64,000 bases of DNA, taken from contig NZ_CP104007.1 of the NCBI RefSeq assembly GCF_029201545.1, forward strand, positions 3,320,501 to 3,384,500, written 5' to 3'. The position numbers and the translations under genes are program-made. The notes below the pieces were generated by a model. The model saw only the letters and a list, made by a program, of their open reading frames with translations. It did not search any database and was not told the DNA's origin. Source of the DNA: Devosia sp. FJ2-5-3 (GTDB lineage: Bacteria; Pseudomonadota; Alphaproteobacteria; Rhizobiales; Devosiaceae). This document shows positions 1-9,353 of this stretch, in pieces. Numbering within the stretch: the stretch's first letter is position 1; each line of letters begins with the position of its first letter.

Positions 1-1601
1 CGAAGGGCGCGCACGGCGACGCCGAGCGAGGCGGCGGTGTCCTCGATTTCCTCATCGGTGCGCGGCAGGAATTCGTGCAGCGGCGGATCGAAGAGGCGAA
101 CATTGACCGGCAGGCCATTCATGGCGCCGAAAAGGGCCGAATAGTCCCCGGTCTGAAAATCGACGAGGCCGTGGATGGCGCGGCGGCGGGCTTCCTCGTC
201 TTCCGACAGGATCATGCGCCGCAGGGCGACCATGCGCTCGGGCGAGAAGAACATATGCTCGGAGCGCGCCAGGCCCACGCCTTCAGCGCCAAAGGACAGG
301 GCGGTTGCGGCGGCCTCGAGCGATTCTGCATTGGTGCGCACGGAAATGGTGCGGCTGGCATCGGACCAGCCGAGCAGCTTGCCGATGGCCCCGCCAATAT
401 GGGGCTGCGCCAACGGCAGCGTGCCGAGATAAACGCTGCCATCGCTGCCATCGATGGTGAGGCGATCACCGGCGCGGAATTCGCGGTCGCCGATGCGGCA
501 GACCATTTCGGTGGTGTCGACGCTGAGCGTGCGAACGCCCGCGACGCAGGGCTTGCCGGTGATGCGGGCGATAACGCCGGCATGGCTGGTCATGCCACCG
601 CGGGCCGTGAGAATGCCGGTCGCCGCCTTCATGCCTTCGATATCGGCCGGGCCGGTTTCGTTGACCACCAGAATGCAGTGCTTGCCGCGGGCGCGCAGGC
701 GCGCTGCGTCCTCGGCATTGAAGGTGATGATGCCGCTGGCCGCGCCGGGGGAAACCCCGAGGCCGGTGGCGATGGGCGTTGCGTCCTCGGCCGATTTGAG
801 GCGGGGATGCAGCAATTGGGTGAGGCGATTGGGATCGACGCGGGTGACCGCGTTGTGAGGGCTCCACACCTTGCGGTTGACGCGGTCGACGGCCGCTTCG
901 AGTTCGCCTGCGGCGGTGGCCTGGACCGGGCGGGCCGAGAGGAATTTGACTTCGCCCTGATGGATGGCGACGAGACAGGCCATGTGGCGGCCGGCCTTGG
1001 CATCGAGCAGGCTGATCAGCGCATCGACACTGTCGGGCAGGCGCGGCACGGGCGAGCCGTTGAGCGGCGCGGGACCGAGAACGCCGGTGACGGAATTGCG
1101 GGTGAGAAATTGCTCGATCTGGCCCTCGGCGACGGCCTGAACCAAGACGATCTGGCGGGCACGATCTTCCTCGGAGCGGGAGGTGCCCCAGCCGGCGCCG
1201 GGAAAGCCATAGCTCTCGAAGGCCTGCTTGATGGCGCGGGCGAGTGGGCGGCCCGGATCGACCGCATCTTCGGGCGCGGTGGGGGCAGGAATGCCGAGGC
1301 GGGCTGGCTGGAGGCCGCCATTGTGCGCGGCAGCCGAAGTGCGCACGACGAGAAGAGGCGGCTTGCCATCCTTGCCGACGAGCTTGAACAGGCACGCCAC
1401 CCAATGGGTGCGCAGGCGAATATCGCGGCGGGCGCGCTCGGCCTGCAGGCCATCCCAGGCGGCACGGGTAATGGCAATGGTGGGGATTGTGGGGAAGCCG
1501 GTTTCGCCGACGCGGAAAATCCACCGCGCCTTGCCAGCCAACACTTTAAGTTGGGCGGCGCTGAGGTTTGCCTTCCCCAGAGCCGGGGCGACCGCAAACA
1601 T
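1..1601 (-). CDS. PPDK-like PEP-utilising protein with shortened ATP-grasp domain (3' end beyond window)
   Basis: The reverse strand stays open from ATG 1601 to the window edge, about 533 residues, and reads as a relative of pyruvate phosphate dikinase. The phosphohistidine domain is clear: TARGGMTSHAG with the swivelling His at about residue 339, followed by GKPCVAG. After it comes the start of the PEP/pyruvate barrel, with GVGLARSEHMFF and VRLFDPPLHEFLP. The N-terminal nucleotide-binding part is eroded. GGKGA is replaced by LAGKA, SMPGMMDT is not recognisable, and the His lies about 115 residues earlier than His455 of Clostridium symbiosum PPDK. I therefore doubt that it uses ATP as a true PPDK does. 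A GTG at 1619 is an alternative start; an in-frame stop at 1638-1640 bounds it. It is divergent from ispH. Confidence 0.75.
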   Translation of the reverse strand, partial: MFAVAPALGKANLSAAQLKVLAGKARWIFRVGETGFPTIPTIAITRAAWDGLQAERARRDIRLRTHWVACLFKLVGKDGKPPLLVVRTSAAAHNGGLQPARLGIPAPTAPEDAVDPGRPLARAIKQAFESYGFPGAGWGTSRSEEDRARQIVLVQAVAEGQIEQFLTRNSVTGVLGPAPLNGSPVPRLPDSVDALISLLDAKAGRHMACLVAIHQGEVKFLSARPVQATAAGELEAAVDRVNRKVWSPHNAVTRVDPNRLTQLLHPRLKSAEDATPIATGLGVSPGAASGIITFNAEDAARLRARGKHCILVVNETGPADIEGMKAATGILTARGGMTSHAGVIARITGKPCVAGVRTLSVDTTEMVCRIGDREFRAGDRLTIDGSDGSVYLGTLPLAQPHIGGAIGKLLGWSDASRTISVRTNAESLEAAATALSFGAEGVGLARSEHMFFSPERMVALRRMILSEDEEARRRAIHGLVDFQTGDYSALFGAMNGLPVNVRLFDPPLHEFLPRTDEEIEDTAASLGVAVRAL

Positions 1602-1722
1602 TTCCTGCGCCAAACTCACAAAACCACCGCCTTGCCTTCACAACGAAACCATACTGCCTCACCCCCCTGCCCTGCTGCAACAGGACTTGACTTGGCGGGG
1701 TGCTGAAAGCATCTGATCTCTT

Positions 1723-2691
1723 ATGGAAAAAAGGCCACATCTCGACATCATGCTCTGTGCCCCGCGCGGTTTCTGCGCCGGCGTGGACCGCGCCATCCAG
1801 ATCGTGGAACTGGCGCTGCAGAAATATGGCGCGCCGGTTTATGTGCGCCACGCCATCGTTCACAACAAATATGTGGTCGACGGCCTCAAGGATAAAGGCG
1901 CGATTTTCGTCGAAGAACTCGATGAAATCCCCGAAACCGAGGCTCCTGTGGTGTTTTCGGCCCATGGTGTGCCCAAGAGCGTGCCGGCCGATGCCAAGAG
2001 CCGGAACATGTTTTTCCTCGATGCGACCTGCCCGCTGGTGAGCAAGGTGCATGTGGAAGCGCAGCGCCATTTTGCCGAGGGGCACGAAATCGTGCTGATC
2101 GGACATGAGGGGCATCCGGAAGTTATCGGCACGATGGGCCAATTGCCGCAGGGGGCTGTCACCCTGATCGAAACCGTGGCCGACGCCAATGTTTTCACCC
2201 CGCGCGACCCGCAAAACCTTGCCTTCGTGACGCAGACGACGCTCAGCGTCGATGACACGCGCGAGATCGTCGCGGCGCTACAGGCGCGCTTCCCGGCCAT
2301 CAATGGACCGCATAAGGAAGACATCTGTTACGCCACGACCAATCGGCAGGAATCGATCAAGGCGGTGGCGCCGCTGGTCGATGCCATGATCGTGGTGGGC
2401 TCGCCCCATTCGTCCAATTCGCAGCGCCTCGTCGAAGTCGCGCTGCGCTCGGGCTGCCGCGTCGCGACGCTGGTCGACCGGGCCAGCGATATCGACTGGT
2501 CGCTTTATGGCGACATCAAATCGCTGGGCGTGAGCGCCGGGGCCTCGGCGCCGGAGAGCCTCGTCGAAGAAGTGATCGACGCGTTTGCGGCGCGTTACGA
2601 GGTCAAGGTCGAGACCAAGACCACGGCGGTCGAAAATATCGCCTTCAACATTCCGCGCGTGTTGCGGGACCTCGAAACGGCCGGTCGATGA
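1723..2691 (+). CDS. ispH: 4-hydroxy-3-methylbut-2-enyl diphosphate reductase
   Basis: IspH is the last enzyme of the MEP pathway and reduces HMBPP to IPP and DMAPP with a 4Fe-4S cluster. The 322-residue protein has normal length. The three cluster cysteines sit in [11 protein letters not shown] (Cys18), DATCPLV and [10 protein letters not shown], and the substrate-binding [10 protein letters not shown] segment follows. No strong Shine-Dalgarno precedes ATG 1723, but the N-terminus fits the family. The stop overlaps the next start (ATGA), so ispH, the GNAT gene and rnhA form a translationally coupled operon. Two other isoprenoid genes, a polyprenyl synthase and ispE, lie 12-14 kb downstream. 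Confidence 0.96.
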   Translation: MEKRPHLDIMLCAPRGFCAGVDRAIQIVELALQKYGAPVYVRHAIVHNKYVVDGLKDKGAIFVEELDEIPETEAPVVFSAHGVPKSVPADAKSRNMFFLDATCPLVSKVHVEAQRHFAEGHEIVLIGHEGHPEVIGTMGQLPQGAVTLIETVADANVFTPRDPQNLAFVTQTTLSVDDTREIVAALQARFPAINGPHKEDICYATTNRQESIKAVAPLVDAMIVVGSPHSSNSQRLVEVALRSGCRVATLVDRASDIDWSLYGDIKSLGVSAGASAPESLVEEVIDAFAARYEVKVETKTTAVENIAFNIPRVLRDLETAGR

Positions 2692-3212
2692 GCGGTCTCG
2701 ATCTGTTCGAGACCGAGCGGCTGGTGCTGTCGGGCTGGCGCATGGACCAGGTCGATGACCTGATGCGCCTTCACGGCACCGAGCGGGCGACGCGCTATCT
2801 GACGACCAAGGGCGTGCCCTATAGCCGGGCGCAATGCGAAGAAGCGGTGGCGCACTGGATCACGCTGTTCGAAACGCACCAGTTCGGCAAGCTGCGGGTG
2901 CGGCGCAAATCGGATGGACAGTTGGTGGGGCGCGCCGGGTTCGGCATCTATCCGCCCACAGGCGAGCCGGAGATCGGCTATACGCTGTTCGAAGAATTTT
3001 TCGGCAATGGCTATGCGAGCGAAGCGGCGGCCGGGCTGCGCGACTGGTTCTTTGCCCATGACAAGGGCGAGCACTTCATCGGCATGGCCCATGTCGAGAA
3101 TGCCCCATCCCTCGCCATCCTGACCAATATCGGCATGGAAAAGACCCATGTCGCCATCGACCATTACGGGCTGCCCTGCCAGTTCCATATTTTGAGGCGC
3201 CCTGCGGCATGA
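2688..3212 (+). CDS. GNAT family N-acetyltransferase (RimJ/RimL-like)
   Basis: This 174-residue protein has the layout of the RimJ/RimL branch of GNAT acetyltransferases. [11 protein letters not shown] is at the N-terminus, a central GRAGFGIYP / [20 protein letters not shown] stretch corresponds to the acetyl-CoA-binding motif A, and the end [15 protein letters not shown] is typical. It presumably transfers an acetyl group from acetyl-CoA to an amine; the substrate cannot be told. It overlaps ispH upstream and rnhA downstream by ATGA. Many Hyphomicrobiales carry thrB between ispH and rnhA, and here this acetyltransferase occupies that place (from memory of the order, not checked). Confidence 0.88.
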   Translation: MSGLDLFETERLVLSGWRMDQVDDLMRLHGTERATRYLTTKGVPYSRAQCEEAVAHWITLFETHQFGKLRVRRKSDGQLVGRAGFGIYPPTGEPEIGYTLFEEFFGNGYASEAAAGLRDWFFAHDKGEHFIGMAHVENAPSLAILTNIGMEKTHVAIDHYGLPCQFHILRRPAA

Positions 3213-3679
3213 GCGAAACAGTTATCATCCACACCGACGGCGCCTGTTCGGGAAATCCGGGGCCCGGCGGGTGGGGCGCTATTCTGCAGTTCGGCCAGCA
3301 CCGCAAGGAGCTCAAGGGCGGCGAGCAGCTGACCACCAACAACAAGATGGAGCTGACCGCGGCCATCGAGGCGCTGAATGCCCTGACGCGCCCCTGCACG
3401 GTCGAGATCCATACCGACAGCCAATATGTCAAGAACGGCGTGCAGAGCTGGATGCATGGCTGGAAGCGCAATGGCTGGAAGACGGCCGACAAGAAGCCGG
3501 TGAAGAATGTCGAGCTGTGGCAGGCGCTGGACGCAGCCACCAAGCGCCACGAGATTTCCTGGCATTGGGTGAAGGGCCATGCCGGCGACGAACTCAATGA
3601 GCGCGCCGACGAACTGGCCCGCGAAGGCATGGCCCCGTTCAAGGGCAAGAAGGCCGGGAGTTTTGCGCCTCCGGTTTGA
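3209..3679 (+). CDS. rnhA: Ribonuclease HI
   Basis: RNase HI cuts the RNA strand of RNA-DNA hybrids such as R-loops and primers. The 156-residue protein matches E. coli numbering closely: Asp10 in [14 protein letters not shown], Glu48 in [11 protein letters not shown], Asp70 in EIHTDSQYV, and the late [18 protein letters not shown] with the active-site His and the fourth acidic residue. Its ATG overlaps the acetyltransferase stop (ATGA), so it is the third gene of the ispH operon. RNase HII is encoded separately at 28.5 kb. Confidence 0.97.
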   Translation: MSETVIIHTDGACSGNPGPGGWGAILQFGQHRKELKGGEQLTTNNKMELTAAIEALNALTRPCTVEIHTDSQYVKNGVQSWMHGWKRNGWKTADKKPVKNVELWQALDAATKRHEISWHWVKGHAGDELNERADELAREGMAPFKGKKAGSFAPPV

Positions 3680-3725
3680 GGGGCGTCGCGTTTTGGCTGA
3701 TGAGCCTCGGACGTCAGTCCTATCG

Positions 3726-3764
3726 CCTCCCTCCCCCTTGTGGGGAGGGACTGAGGGTGGGAGG
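3726..3764. repeat. Intergenic palindromic repeat, CCTCCCC family
   Basis: Between the convergent rnhA and DUF808 genes, CCCTCCCC (3729-3736) and GGGGAGGG (3742-3749) form perfect arms around a five-base loop. A GAGGGTGGGAGG tail follows. Similar elements lie at 4.9, 10.7, 15.0, 20.4 and 33.8 kb, so this is a dispersed family. It may also act as a transcript end here, but no T-run follows. Confidence 0.75.
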
Positions 3765-3826
3765 CCTTCCCCCGCGCGCTTTGCTGCAAATCACCGCCGC
3801 GCAGGAGACGACGCGCTGGACAGGGC

Positions 3827-4807
3827 TCAGGCCCGCCTGGGCAGTGCGTGCTTTATCGTGCGCCAGGCCGGGGCGATGATGTAGCCGGCGATGGGGATGA
3901 GGATGGCGCCGAGGACCAGGCCGAAGACGAAGTCGACGGCGGCCGTGGCGAACCATCCCGCCACCCCGGCGATCGAGGGCAAGGCGGCCTGGGCCCAATG
4001 GGCGGCTGCCTCGATGATATGTTCGGGTCCATCGAAACCGAATTCATAAAGACCGTGGGCGACAATGCTGCCACCGACCCAGGTCATGGCGGCGGTGCCG
4101 ACAAGGCTCAGGACCTGCATGAAGCCGGGCATGGCCTTGACGATGAAGCGCCCCGAGGCGCGGCCGGTCTGGGTGCGGCCCTTCCTGGCCAGAAGCAGGC
4201 CGAAATCATCGGCCTTCACGATCAGCGCCACGGCGCCATAGACGGCGATGGTGATGCCGATGCCCGCCACGGCGAGGATGGCCGCGCGGGTCCAGAAATT
4301 CTCGACATCGATCGCGGCCAGGATGATGGTCATGATCTCGGCCGAGAGAATGAAATCGGTCTTGATGGCGCCGGAAATCTTCTGGTCCTCGAGCGAGGTG
4401 GATGCAAGCGAGGCCGGCTCAAGGGAGGCTTCATGCTGCTCCGCCTCGTGCGGCGCGAAGAGATGAAAGACCTTCTCTGCGCCTTCGTAACAGAGATAGG
4501 CACCGCCCAGCATGAGCAGTGGCGTGATCACCCAGGGCGCAAAAAGGCTGAGCAGAAGCGCGGCGGGGAGCAGGAACAGCAGCTTGTTCTTGATCGAGCC
4601 CCAGGCGATTTTGCCGACGATGGGCAGTTCGCGGTCGGCGGTGAAACCGTGGACGTAATTGGGGGTGACCGCTGCGTCGTCGATGACGGCGCCGGCGGCC
4701 TTCACACCGGCCTTGGCCGCCTGGCCGGCTATGTCATCAAGAGAGGCAGCCGCGACTTTTACCAGGCCTGCAACGTCATCGAGCAGGGCGATCAGGCCGA
4801 CAGACAT
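3827..4807 (-). CDS. DUF808 (YedI-like) inner-membrane protein
   Basis: This is a 326-residue polytopic membrane protein of the DUF808 family (E. coli YedI), whose function is not established. It begins with the family opening MSVGLIALLDDVAGLVK and has a soluble N-terminal segment through VTPNYVHGF. Several hydrophobic segments follow, for example LLFLLPAALLLSLFAPWVI, then an FHLFAPHEAE loop and a C-terminal hydrophobic hairpin ending in ALPRRA. It is convergent with rnhA and lies downstream of glyS on the same strand, about 160 bases away with a repeat between, so it probably has its own promoter. Confidence 0.85.
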   Translation of the reverse strand: MSVGLIALLDDVAGLVKVAAASLDDIAGQAAKAGVKAAGAVIDDAAVTPNYVHGFTADRELPIVGKIAWGSIKNKLLFLLPAALLLSLFAPWVITPLLMLGGAYLCYEGAEKVFHLFAPHEAEQHEASLEPASLASTSLEDQKISGAIKTDFILSAEIMTIILAAIDVENFWTRAAILAVAGIGITIAVYGAVALIVKADDFGLLLARKGRTQTGRASGRFIVKAMPGFMQVLSLVGTAAMTWVGGSIVAHGLYEFGFDGPEHIIEAAAHWAQAALPSIAGVAGWFATAAVDFVFGLVLGAILIPIAGYIIAPAWRTIKHALPRRA

Positions 4808-4899
4808 ATTTGGAAACTCCGAGAAACTTCGATCGGATAATGCGCGGCGCGGCAGTTGGTGCCAAGGGGGCAGTCAACGAGGATACAGCGTGGCTCTCG

Positions 4900-4942
4900 T
4901 CCCCCCACCCTCAATCCCTCCCCGCGAGGGGGGAGGGAGGCA
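4900..4942. repeat. Intergenic palindromic repeat, CCTCCCC family
   Basis: CCCTCCCC (4916-4923), the loop GCGA and a GGGGGGAGGG arm form a strong hairpin between glyS and the DUF808 gene. The flank CCCCCCACCCTCAAT is the reverse complement, with small changes, of the GAGGGTGGGAGG tail of the 3.7 kb copy, so this copy is inverted relative to that one. Confidence 0.75.
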
Positions 4943-4969
4943 GCTCGGGGATGTGGCCGGTCTGGTGAC

Positions 4970-6994
4970 TTAGCCCGCGACTTTCCCGAAATCGGCGACG
5001 AGACGCATGGTGTCGCGGAGGCGGGCGAGGAGGTTGAGGCGATTGGTGCGGATGGCCGCATCGGCATCGTTGACGAGCACCGCGGTGAAGAAGGCATCCA
5101 CAGGCGCGCGCAGGGTGGCGAGATCGCCCATGGCGGCCTTGTAGTCATCCTTGCCGACATGAGAGGCCACGGCGGCGTGGACCGCCTCGACGGCGGCGGC
5201 GAGCGCGGTTTCCTCGGGCAGCTTGAGCGCCGACTGATCGACGGCACCGGCATAGGCCTTGCCGTCCTTCTTTTCCTCGGCCGCGAGGATATTGGCAGCG
5301 CGCTTGTAGCCGGCCAGCAGATTTGCACCGTCGTCGGTGGAGAGCAGGCTCGACAGGGCCTCCGCCCGCTGGGTGATCTGCAGCATATCGTCGCTGTCGG
5401 CCGAGAGCACTGCGTCGACGAGATCGTGACGGGCGCCGGATTCGCGCAGCGACACCTTCAGGCGGTCATGGAAGAAGGCGAGGAGATCGGCATCGACCTG
5501 GAGCGGGAATTTGAGCCCGTTCTCGGTGATGATGCGGATGACGCCCAGCGCTGCACGGCGCAGCGCAAACGGGTCGCGCGAGCCGGTGGGCTTTTCGTCG
5601 ATCGACCAGAAGCCGGTAAGCAGATCGATCTTGTCGGCGAGCGCAACGGCCATGGAGACCGGCTCGGTGGGAACCTGATCGGTGGGGCCAAGCGGCTTGT
5701 AGTGCATTTCGACGGCGGTGGAGATATCGGCGGGCTCGCCCTGGGCGGTGGCGTAGTAGCGGCCCATCAGGCCCTGCAGCTCGGGGAATTCACCGACCAT
5801 CTGGGTGGTGAGATCGGCCTTGGCCAGCATGGCGGCGCGCTTGGCGCGTTCCGGATCGGCGCCGATCTGCGGGGCGATCTCGCCGGCAAGCTTGACCAGG
5901 CGCTCGATGCGCGAAAACTGGCTGCCGAGCTTGGCGTGGAACACCGTCTCTTCGAGCTTGGGCAGGCCATGCTCGAGCGGCAGCGCCAGATCGGAATTGT
6001 AGAAGAACATCGCGTCGGAGAGGCGCGCGCGGATGACGCGTTCATTGCCCGCCACGATTGTGGCGCCACCATCGGTGGGGACGGTATTGGAAATGATGAT
6101 GAAGTTCGGCGCCAGCTTGCCCGATCCATCGCGGAGGCAGAAGCATTTCTGGTTGGCGCGGATGGTGGCGATGATGACTTCCTCGGGGAGTTTGAGGAAA
6201 TCAGGATCAAAGCTGCCCATCATGACATTGGGCCATTCGACGAGGCCGGCGACTTCTTCGAGTAGGCCTTCATCGGCGATGACAGTCAGCCCCTGCGCGA
6301 AGGCGAGGTGATCGGCATCGGCGCGAATAATGTCCTTGCGGCGGTCGATATCGAGAACGACCTTGGCCCGCTCAAGTGCGGTCACGTAGTCGTCGAAGCG
6401 TTTTACGCGGATGGCGTCGGGCGCGAGGAAACGATGGCCGAACGTGGTCTGGCCCGCTTCAATGCCGGCGGCGGCAAAGGGCACGACGATGGGTTCGTCG
6501 TTTTCGGTGCCGAATGTGGCGGTGATGGCGCGCAGCGGACGCACCCAGTTGAAGCTGCCCGAGCCCCAGCGCATGGATTTGGCCCAGGGGAAATCGGTGA
6601 GGATTTTCGGCAGGATGGCGGACAGCAGTTCGACCGCGTCGGCGCCGGGCTTTTCGATCAGCGCGATGTAGAAATCGCCCTTCTTGGGGTCGCTCTGAAT
6701 TGTTGCCTGGTCGATGGACGACAGGCCGGCCGCGCGCAAGAAGCCGTCGATTGCGGGCTGGGGGGCACCGACCTTGGGGCCCTTCTTTTCTTCGCGCGTA
6801 TCGGGGGAGCGCGGCGGCAGGCCGGATATTGTCAGCGCCAGGCGACGCGGCGTGGCGAATGCCTTGGCGCCCTCATAGACCAAACCTGCATCGACCAGAG
6901 AATTGGTGACAGCTTTCTTGAGGTCTTCGGCGGCGCGACGCTGGAAGCGGGCCGGGATTTCCTCGGAGAAGAGTTCGAGCAGCAGTTCGGGCAT
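4970..6994 (-). CDS. glyS: Glycine--tRNA ligase beta subunit
   Basis: This is the beta subunit of the bacterial alpha2beta2 glycyl-tRNA synthetase, which handles tRNA recognition. At 674 residues it has normal length. It opens with [18 protein letters not shown], contains [14 protein letters not shown], the HD-like central region and [16 protein letters not shown], and ends in a helical anticodon-binding domain ([17 protein letters not shown], then [14 protein letters not shown]). The alpha subunit, glyQ, is about 3.8 kb upstream on the same strand, with a lemA/DUF2207 block between. Many bacteria place the two genes side by side. Confidence 0.96.
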   Translation of the reverse strand: MPELLLELFSEEIPARFQRRAAEDLKKAVTNSLVDAGLVYEGAKAFATPRRLALTISGLPPRSPDTREEKKGPKVGAPQPAIDGFLRAAGLSSIDQATIQSDPKKGDFYIALIEKPGADAVELLSAILPKILTDFPWAKSMRWGSGSFNWVRPLRAITATFGTENDEPIVVPFAAAGIEAGQTTFGHRFLAPDAIRVKRFDDYVTALERAKVVLDIDRRKDIIRADADHLAFAQGLTVIADEGLLEEVAGLVEWPNVMMGSFDPDFLKLPEEVIIATIRANQKCFCLRDGSGKLAPNFIIISNTVPTDGGATIVAGNERVIRARLSDAMFFYNSDLALPLEHGLPKLEETVFHAKLGSQFSRIERLVKLAGEIAPQIGADPERAKRAAMLAKADLTTQMVGEFPELQGLMGRYYATAQGEPADISTAVEMHYKPLGPTDQVPTEPVSMAVALADKIDLLTGFWSIDEKPTGSRDPFALRRAALGVIRIITENGLKFPLQVDADLLAFFHDRLKVSLRESGARHDLVDAVLSADSDDMLQITQRAEALSSLLSTDDGANLLAGYKRAANILAAEEKKDGKAYAGAVDQSALKLPEETALAAAVEAVHAAVASHVGKDDYKAAMGDLATLRAPVDAFFTAVLVNDADAAIRTNRLNLLARLRDTMRLVADFGKVAG

Positions 6995-7067
6995 GATGGC
7001 TTACCGATTGGAATGGGCGCGGTTTGCCTAGCAAGCGCGCCGCCAGATGTCCACACGCCAGCGCGTG

Positions 7068-7439
7068 TCAGCTGGCGTGGGAGGCCAGGTGCGCTTCGCG
7101 CATGTCGCGTACACGATCCATGATGGCGCGCGGAATGATCTCGTAGCTGCCCTCGCGCAGGCATTTGAGCGCGCCATAGCGCATGGAGAGGAAGACCAGC
7201 ACCTTCAGGGTGAAGGGATCGTCCGAACAGTCGGCCAGCAGCAGCGCCCTGCCCGGCTCGTCGAAATAGTGACGGGCACGAAGGCTCACCCCCGCCTCTT
7301 CGAACACATAGTCGATGTAATTGTACCAGAAGCCGAATTCGTCGGGCCGGTCCGGGGTGGCGTCGCCATATTCGAGCAGGTGATAGACCGCCACGGGGGC
7401 GATGATGTCCTGCGCATAGGGCGGTGCGGGCTCGGCCAT
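7068..7439 (-). CDS. Conserved-looking hypothetical protein, 123 residues
   Basis: I do not recognise this family. The likely start is ATG 7439, five bases after the DUF2207 stop; the open frame continues upstream only through DNA encoding the glycine-rich end of that gene. The protein is soluble and acidic to neutral, rich in Tyr and Phe (FGFWYNYIDYVFEEAG), with a charged C-terminal helix (IIPRAIMDRVRDMREAH). It has no signal peptide, membrane segment or obvious catalytic motif. The tight spacing suggests co-transcription with lemA and the DUF2207 gene and possibly glyS, 73 bases downstream. Confidence 0.7.
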   Translation of the reverse strand: MAEPAPPYAQDIIAPVAVYHLLEYGDATPDRPDEFGFWYNYIDYVFEEAGVSLRARHYFDEPGRALLLADCSDDPFTLKVLVFLSMRYGALKCLREGSYEIIPRAIMDRVRDMREAHLASHAS

Positions 7440-7443
7440 CGAA

Positions 7444-9345
7444 TTACCAGCCTCCCCCGCCGCCGCCGCCGCCGCCACCGCCGGAGAAGCCCCCGCCCCC
7501 ACCAGACGACCCGGACGAACTGGCCTGGACCGGTTGGGCCGCTATCATGGCTGCGGCCATGCCCGACGAAGCGGTGCTGATGGCATTGGACAGGCTACCC
7601 GAGGAGAAATTGCGTGAGCCCCCATACCAGTGCGGATCATAGACACCCTGCGCATCGGAAACGGCATTGCGCGCCAGCTCGGCCTCGAAATGCTCGGACC
7701 ACGGCTTTTCGACGCCCAGCGCGATGGCATAGGGCAGGATGCGTTCGAAACGCTCGATGGTCATGGGCGGCTCCTTGTCGATATTGAGCCGGTTCTTTTC
7801 GGCGGTTTCGAGGTAGAGCTTGAACCCTTCGATCTCGTCCATGATCTTGCGGCCCTGCACGGTGGGCGCGCGCATCAGCACGGCGAAGATGGCGCTGATG
7901 GCGACCAGAGACGCCGCCGCAATGGCCGCGGTGTTGATGGTGATCCCGGTAAAGCTCTCGGCGATGCCCCCGACGAAGTTGAAGCCGAAAAACCCGAGGA
8001 AAATGATGATGATGAAGCGCTGCCAGCCGCCCTGGCGCAGCACGCTGAAAAAGATCGAGCCAATGACGGTAACGAAGACGCCGCCGACAAAGGCGCCGAA
8101 GAGCCAGACCGGCTCGAGAATATCGAGGGCCACCATGCCGACCATCATCAGGGCCGCCATGACAAAACTGATCAGGGCAAAGCCCCAATTGTGGTTGAAC
8201 CAGACAGAGCGGTTTTCGCGGGTGAGGGCGCTGGTGAATTTTTCGCGCTGGCTGGAAAGCTCGACACCATGGGCCTTGTCGAGGGTGACGGTCCCTGCGG
8301 CATCGAAATAGCGGAAGAGGATTTCCTCGCCCACCGGGAGCTTTTCGGCAGGCCCCTTGCCGGTCGTGGTGATGGACAGCGTGTCGTCGACATTTTTTAT
8401 GGTGACGAGCCCGCGCACGCCGAGGCTGAAAATGGCTGACGTCAGCGCCGTCCAGCCCGAGTTCTTGAAACCCCAATTGTGCACATAATGGGTGAGCGCC
8501 GGCGAGAAATCCTTGGGCGGATAGAACAGCGGGATGATCGTACCCTTGGGCGGATCGCGGCCGACGCGGGACCAGGCGGTGAAATTATAGGCCAGCAGAA
8601 TCAGCACGAAGAGCACCGGCAGCCAGACCTCGCGCAGGTCTGAGGCGGACTGCACGAGGGCATCAAGGCCTTCGGGAAACTGCACGATGCCCTTCTGGAA
8701 TGACACCGAAAAAGTCATGCCCTCTCCCGGCCCGAGAACGCGCTCGGTGCGGAAGATGGCGATATTATCGCCCTCCCGGGTGACGCGGACGGCCTGCTCG
8801 GACGAGCCGACATCGCCGGTATAGGCGACCGCATCGGAAATGACCGCGCCCGCGGGCAGGGTCACGCGCGCCACCGATTTCAGCACCGCAAAGTCCCAAT
8901 AATTGCCGGTGGCGTTCCAATAGAGTTCGTCGTGATCGGCGAAGGGCCGCGCCATGCGGTCCATGACATAGGTGATGGTATAGCGGTGCTGGCCGCGCGT
9001 GAGCAGGCGCTCGGAACTGCCGATCCAGATGCGCTGGAAATTGCCCATGCGCTCGACGCGATAGTCTTCCGGGGCTCCGGCGCGGGTAACGCCTTCCACG
9101 GCGAGATCGACCCGGATCTTGTTGCCCGAGGGGCCGAGCAGAACGGTGGGGATATCGCGATAGATGCCGCGGCGAATATCGATCCCTTCGGCCCTGACAT
9201 CGACGGTTTCGACGACGCGGACAGAACCGTCCGTGCGCAGGGTGACGTCGCTGGCAAAGGCCAGGATTTCCTCGCGCGCCGCCCCGGGAAGGGATAGCGC
9301 CACGAGAACTGCAAAGGCAGTCAGCAGCCGGACGAAAAACGCCAT
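7444..9345 (-). CDS. DUF2207 domain membrane protein with glycine-rich tail
   Basis: This 633-residue protein has a signal peptide (AVLVALSLPGAAR). An extracytoplasmic DUF2207 domain of about 210 residues follows, including GSVRVVETVDVRAEGIDIRRG and ELYWNATGNYWDF. A first membrane helix lies near residue 235 (LPVLFVLILLAYNFTAW), a cytoplasmic segment follows, then several helices around residues 390-490. It ends in a Ser/Gly-rich tail with a run of glycines before the final Trp. Proteins of this type are commonly paired with LemA, as here with an 8-base gap. The biochemical role is unknown; an envelope function is an inference. Confidence 0.88.
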   Translation of the reverse strand: MAFFVRLLTAFAVLVALSLPGAAREEILAFASDVTLRTDGSVRVVETVDVRAEGIDIRRGIYRDIPTVLLGPSGNKIRVDLAVEGVTRAGAPEDYRVERMGNFQRIWIGSSERLLTRGQHRYTITYVMDRMARPFADHDELYWNATGNYWDFAVLKSVARVTLPAGAVISDAVAYTGDVGSSEQAVRVTREGDNIAIFRTERVLGPGEGMTFSVSFQKGIVQFPEGLDALVQSASDLREVWLPVLFVLILLAYNFTAWSRVGRDPPKGTIIPLFYPPKDFSPALTHYVHNWGFKNSGWTALTSAIFSLGVRGLVTIKNVDDTLSITTTGKGPAEKLPVGEEILFRYFDAAGTVTLDKAHGVELSSQREKFTSALTRENRSVWFNHNWGFALISFVMAALMMVGMVALDILEPVWLFGAFVGGVFVTVIGSIFFSVLRQGGWQRFIIIIFLGFFGFNFVGGIAESFTGITINTAAIAAASLVAISAIFAVLMRAPTVQGRKIMDEIEGFKLYLETAEKNRLNIDKEPPMTIERFERILPYAIALGVEKPWSEHFEAELARNAVSDAQGVYDPHWYGGSRNFSSGSLSNAISTASSGMAAAMIAAQPVQASSSGSSGGGGGFSGGGGGGGGGGGW

Positions 9346-9353
9346 GGCAGGGG

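Noticed and set aside
75..1706. A 543-codon plus-strand open frame at the left edge
   Set aside because: It is antisense to the PPDK-like gene, whose minus-strand frame has conserved motifs; the open frame results from high GC at codon position three.
7440..7502. Upstream extension of the 123-residue gene to 144 residues
   Set aside because: The extra residues are Ala/Gly-rich and come from the DNA encoding the glycine tail of the DUF2207 gene in another frame; ATG 7439 fits a start after the stop.
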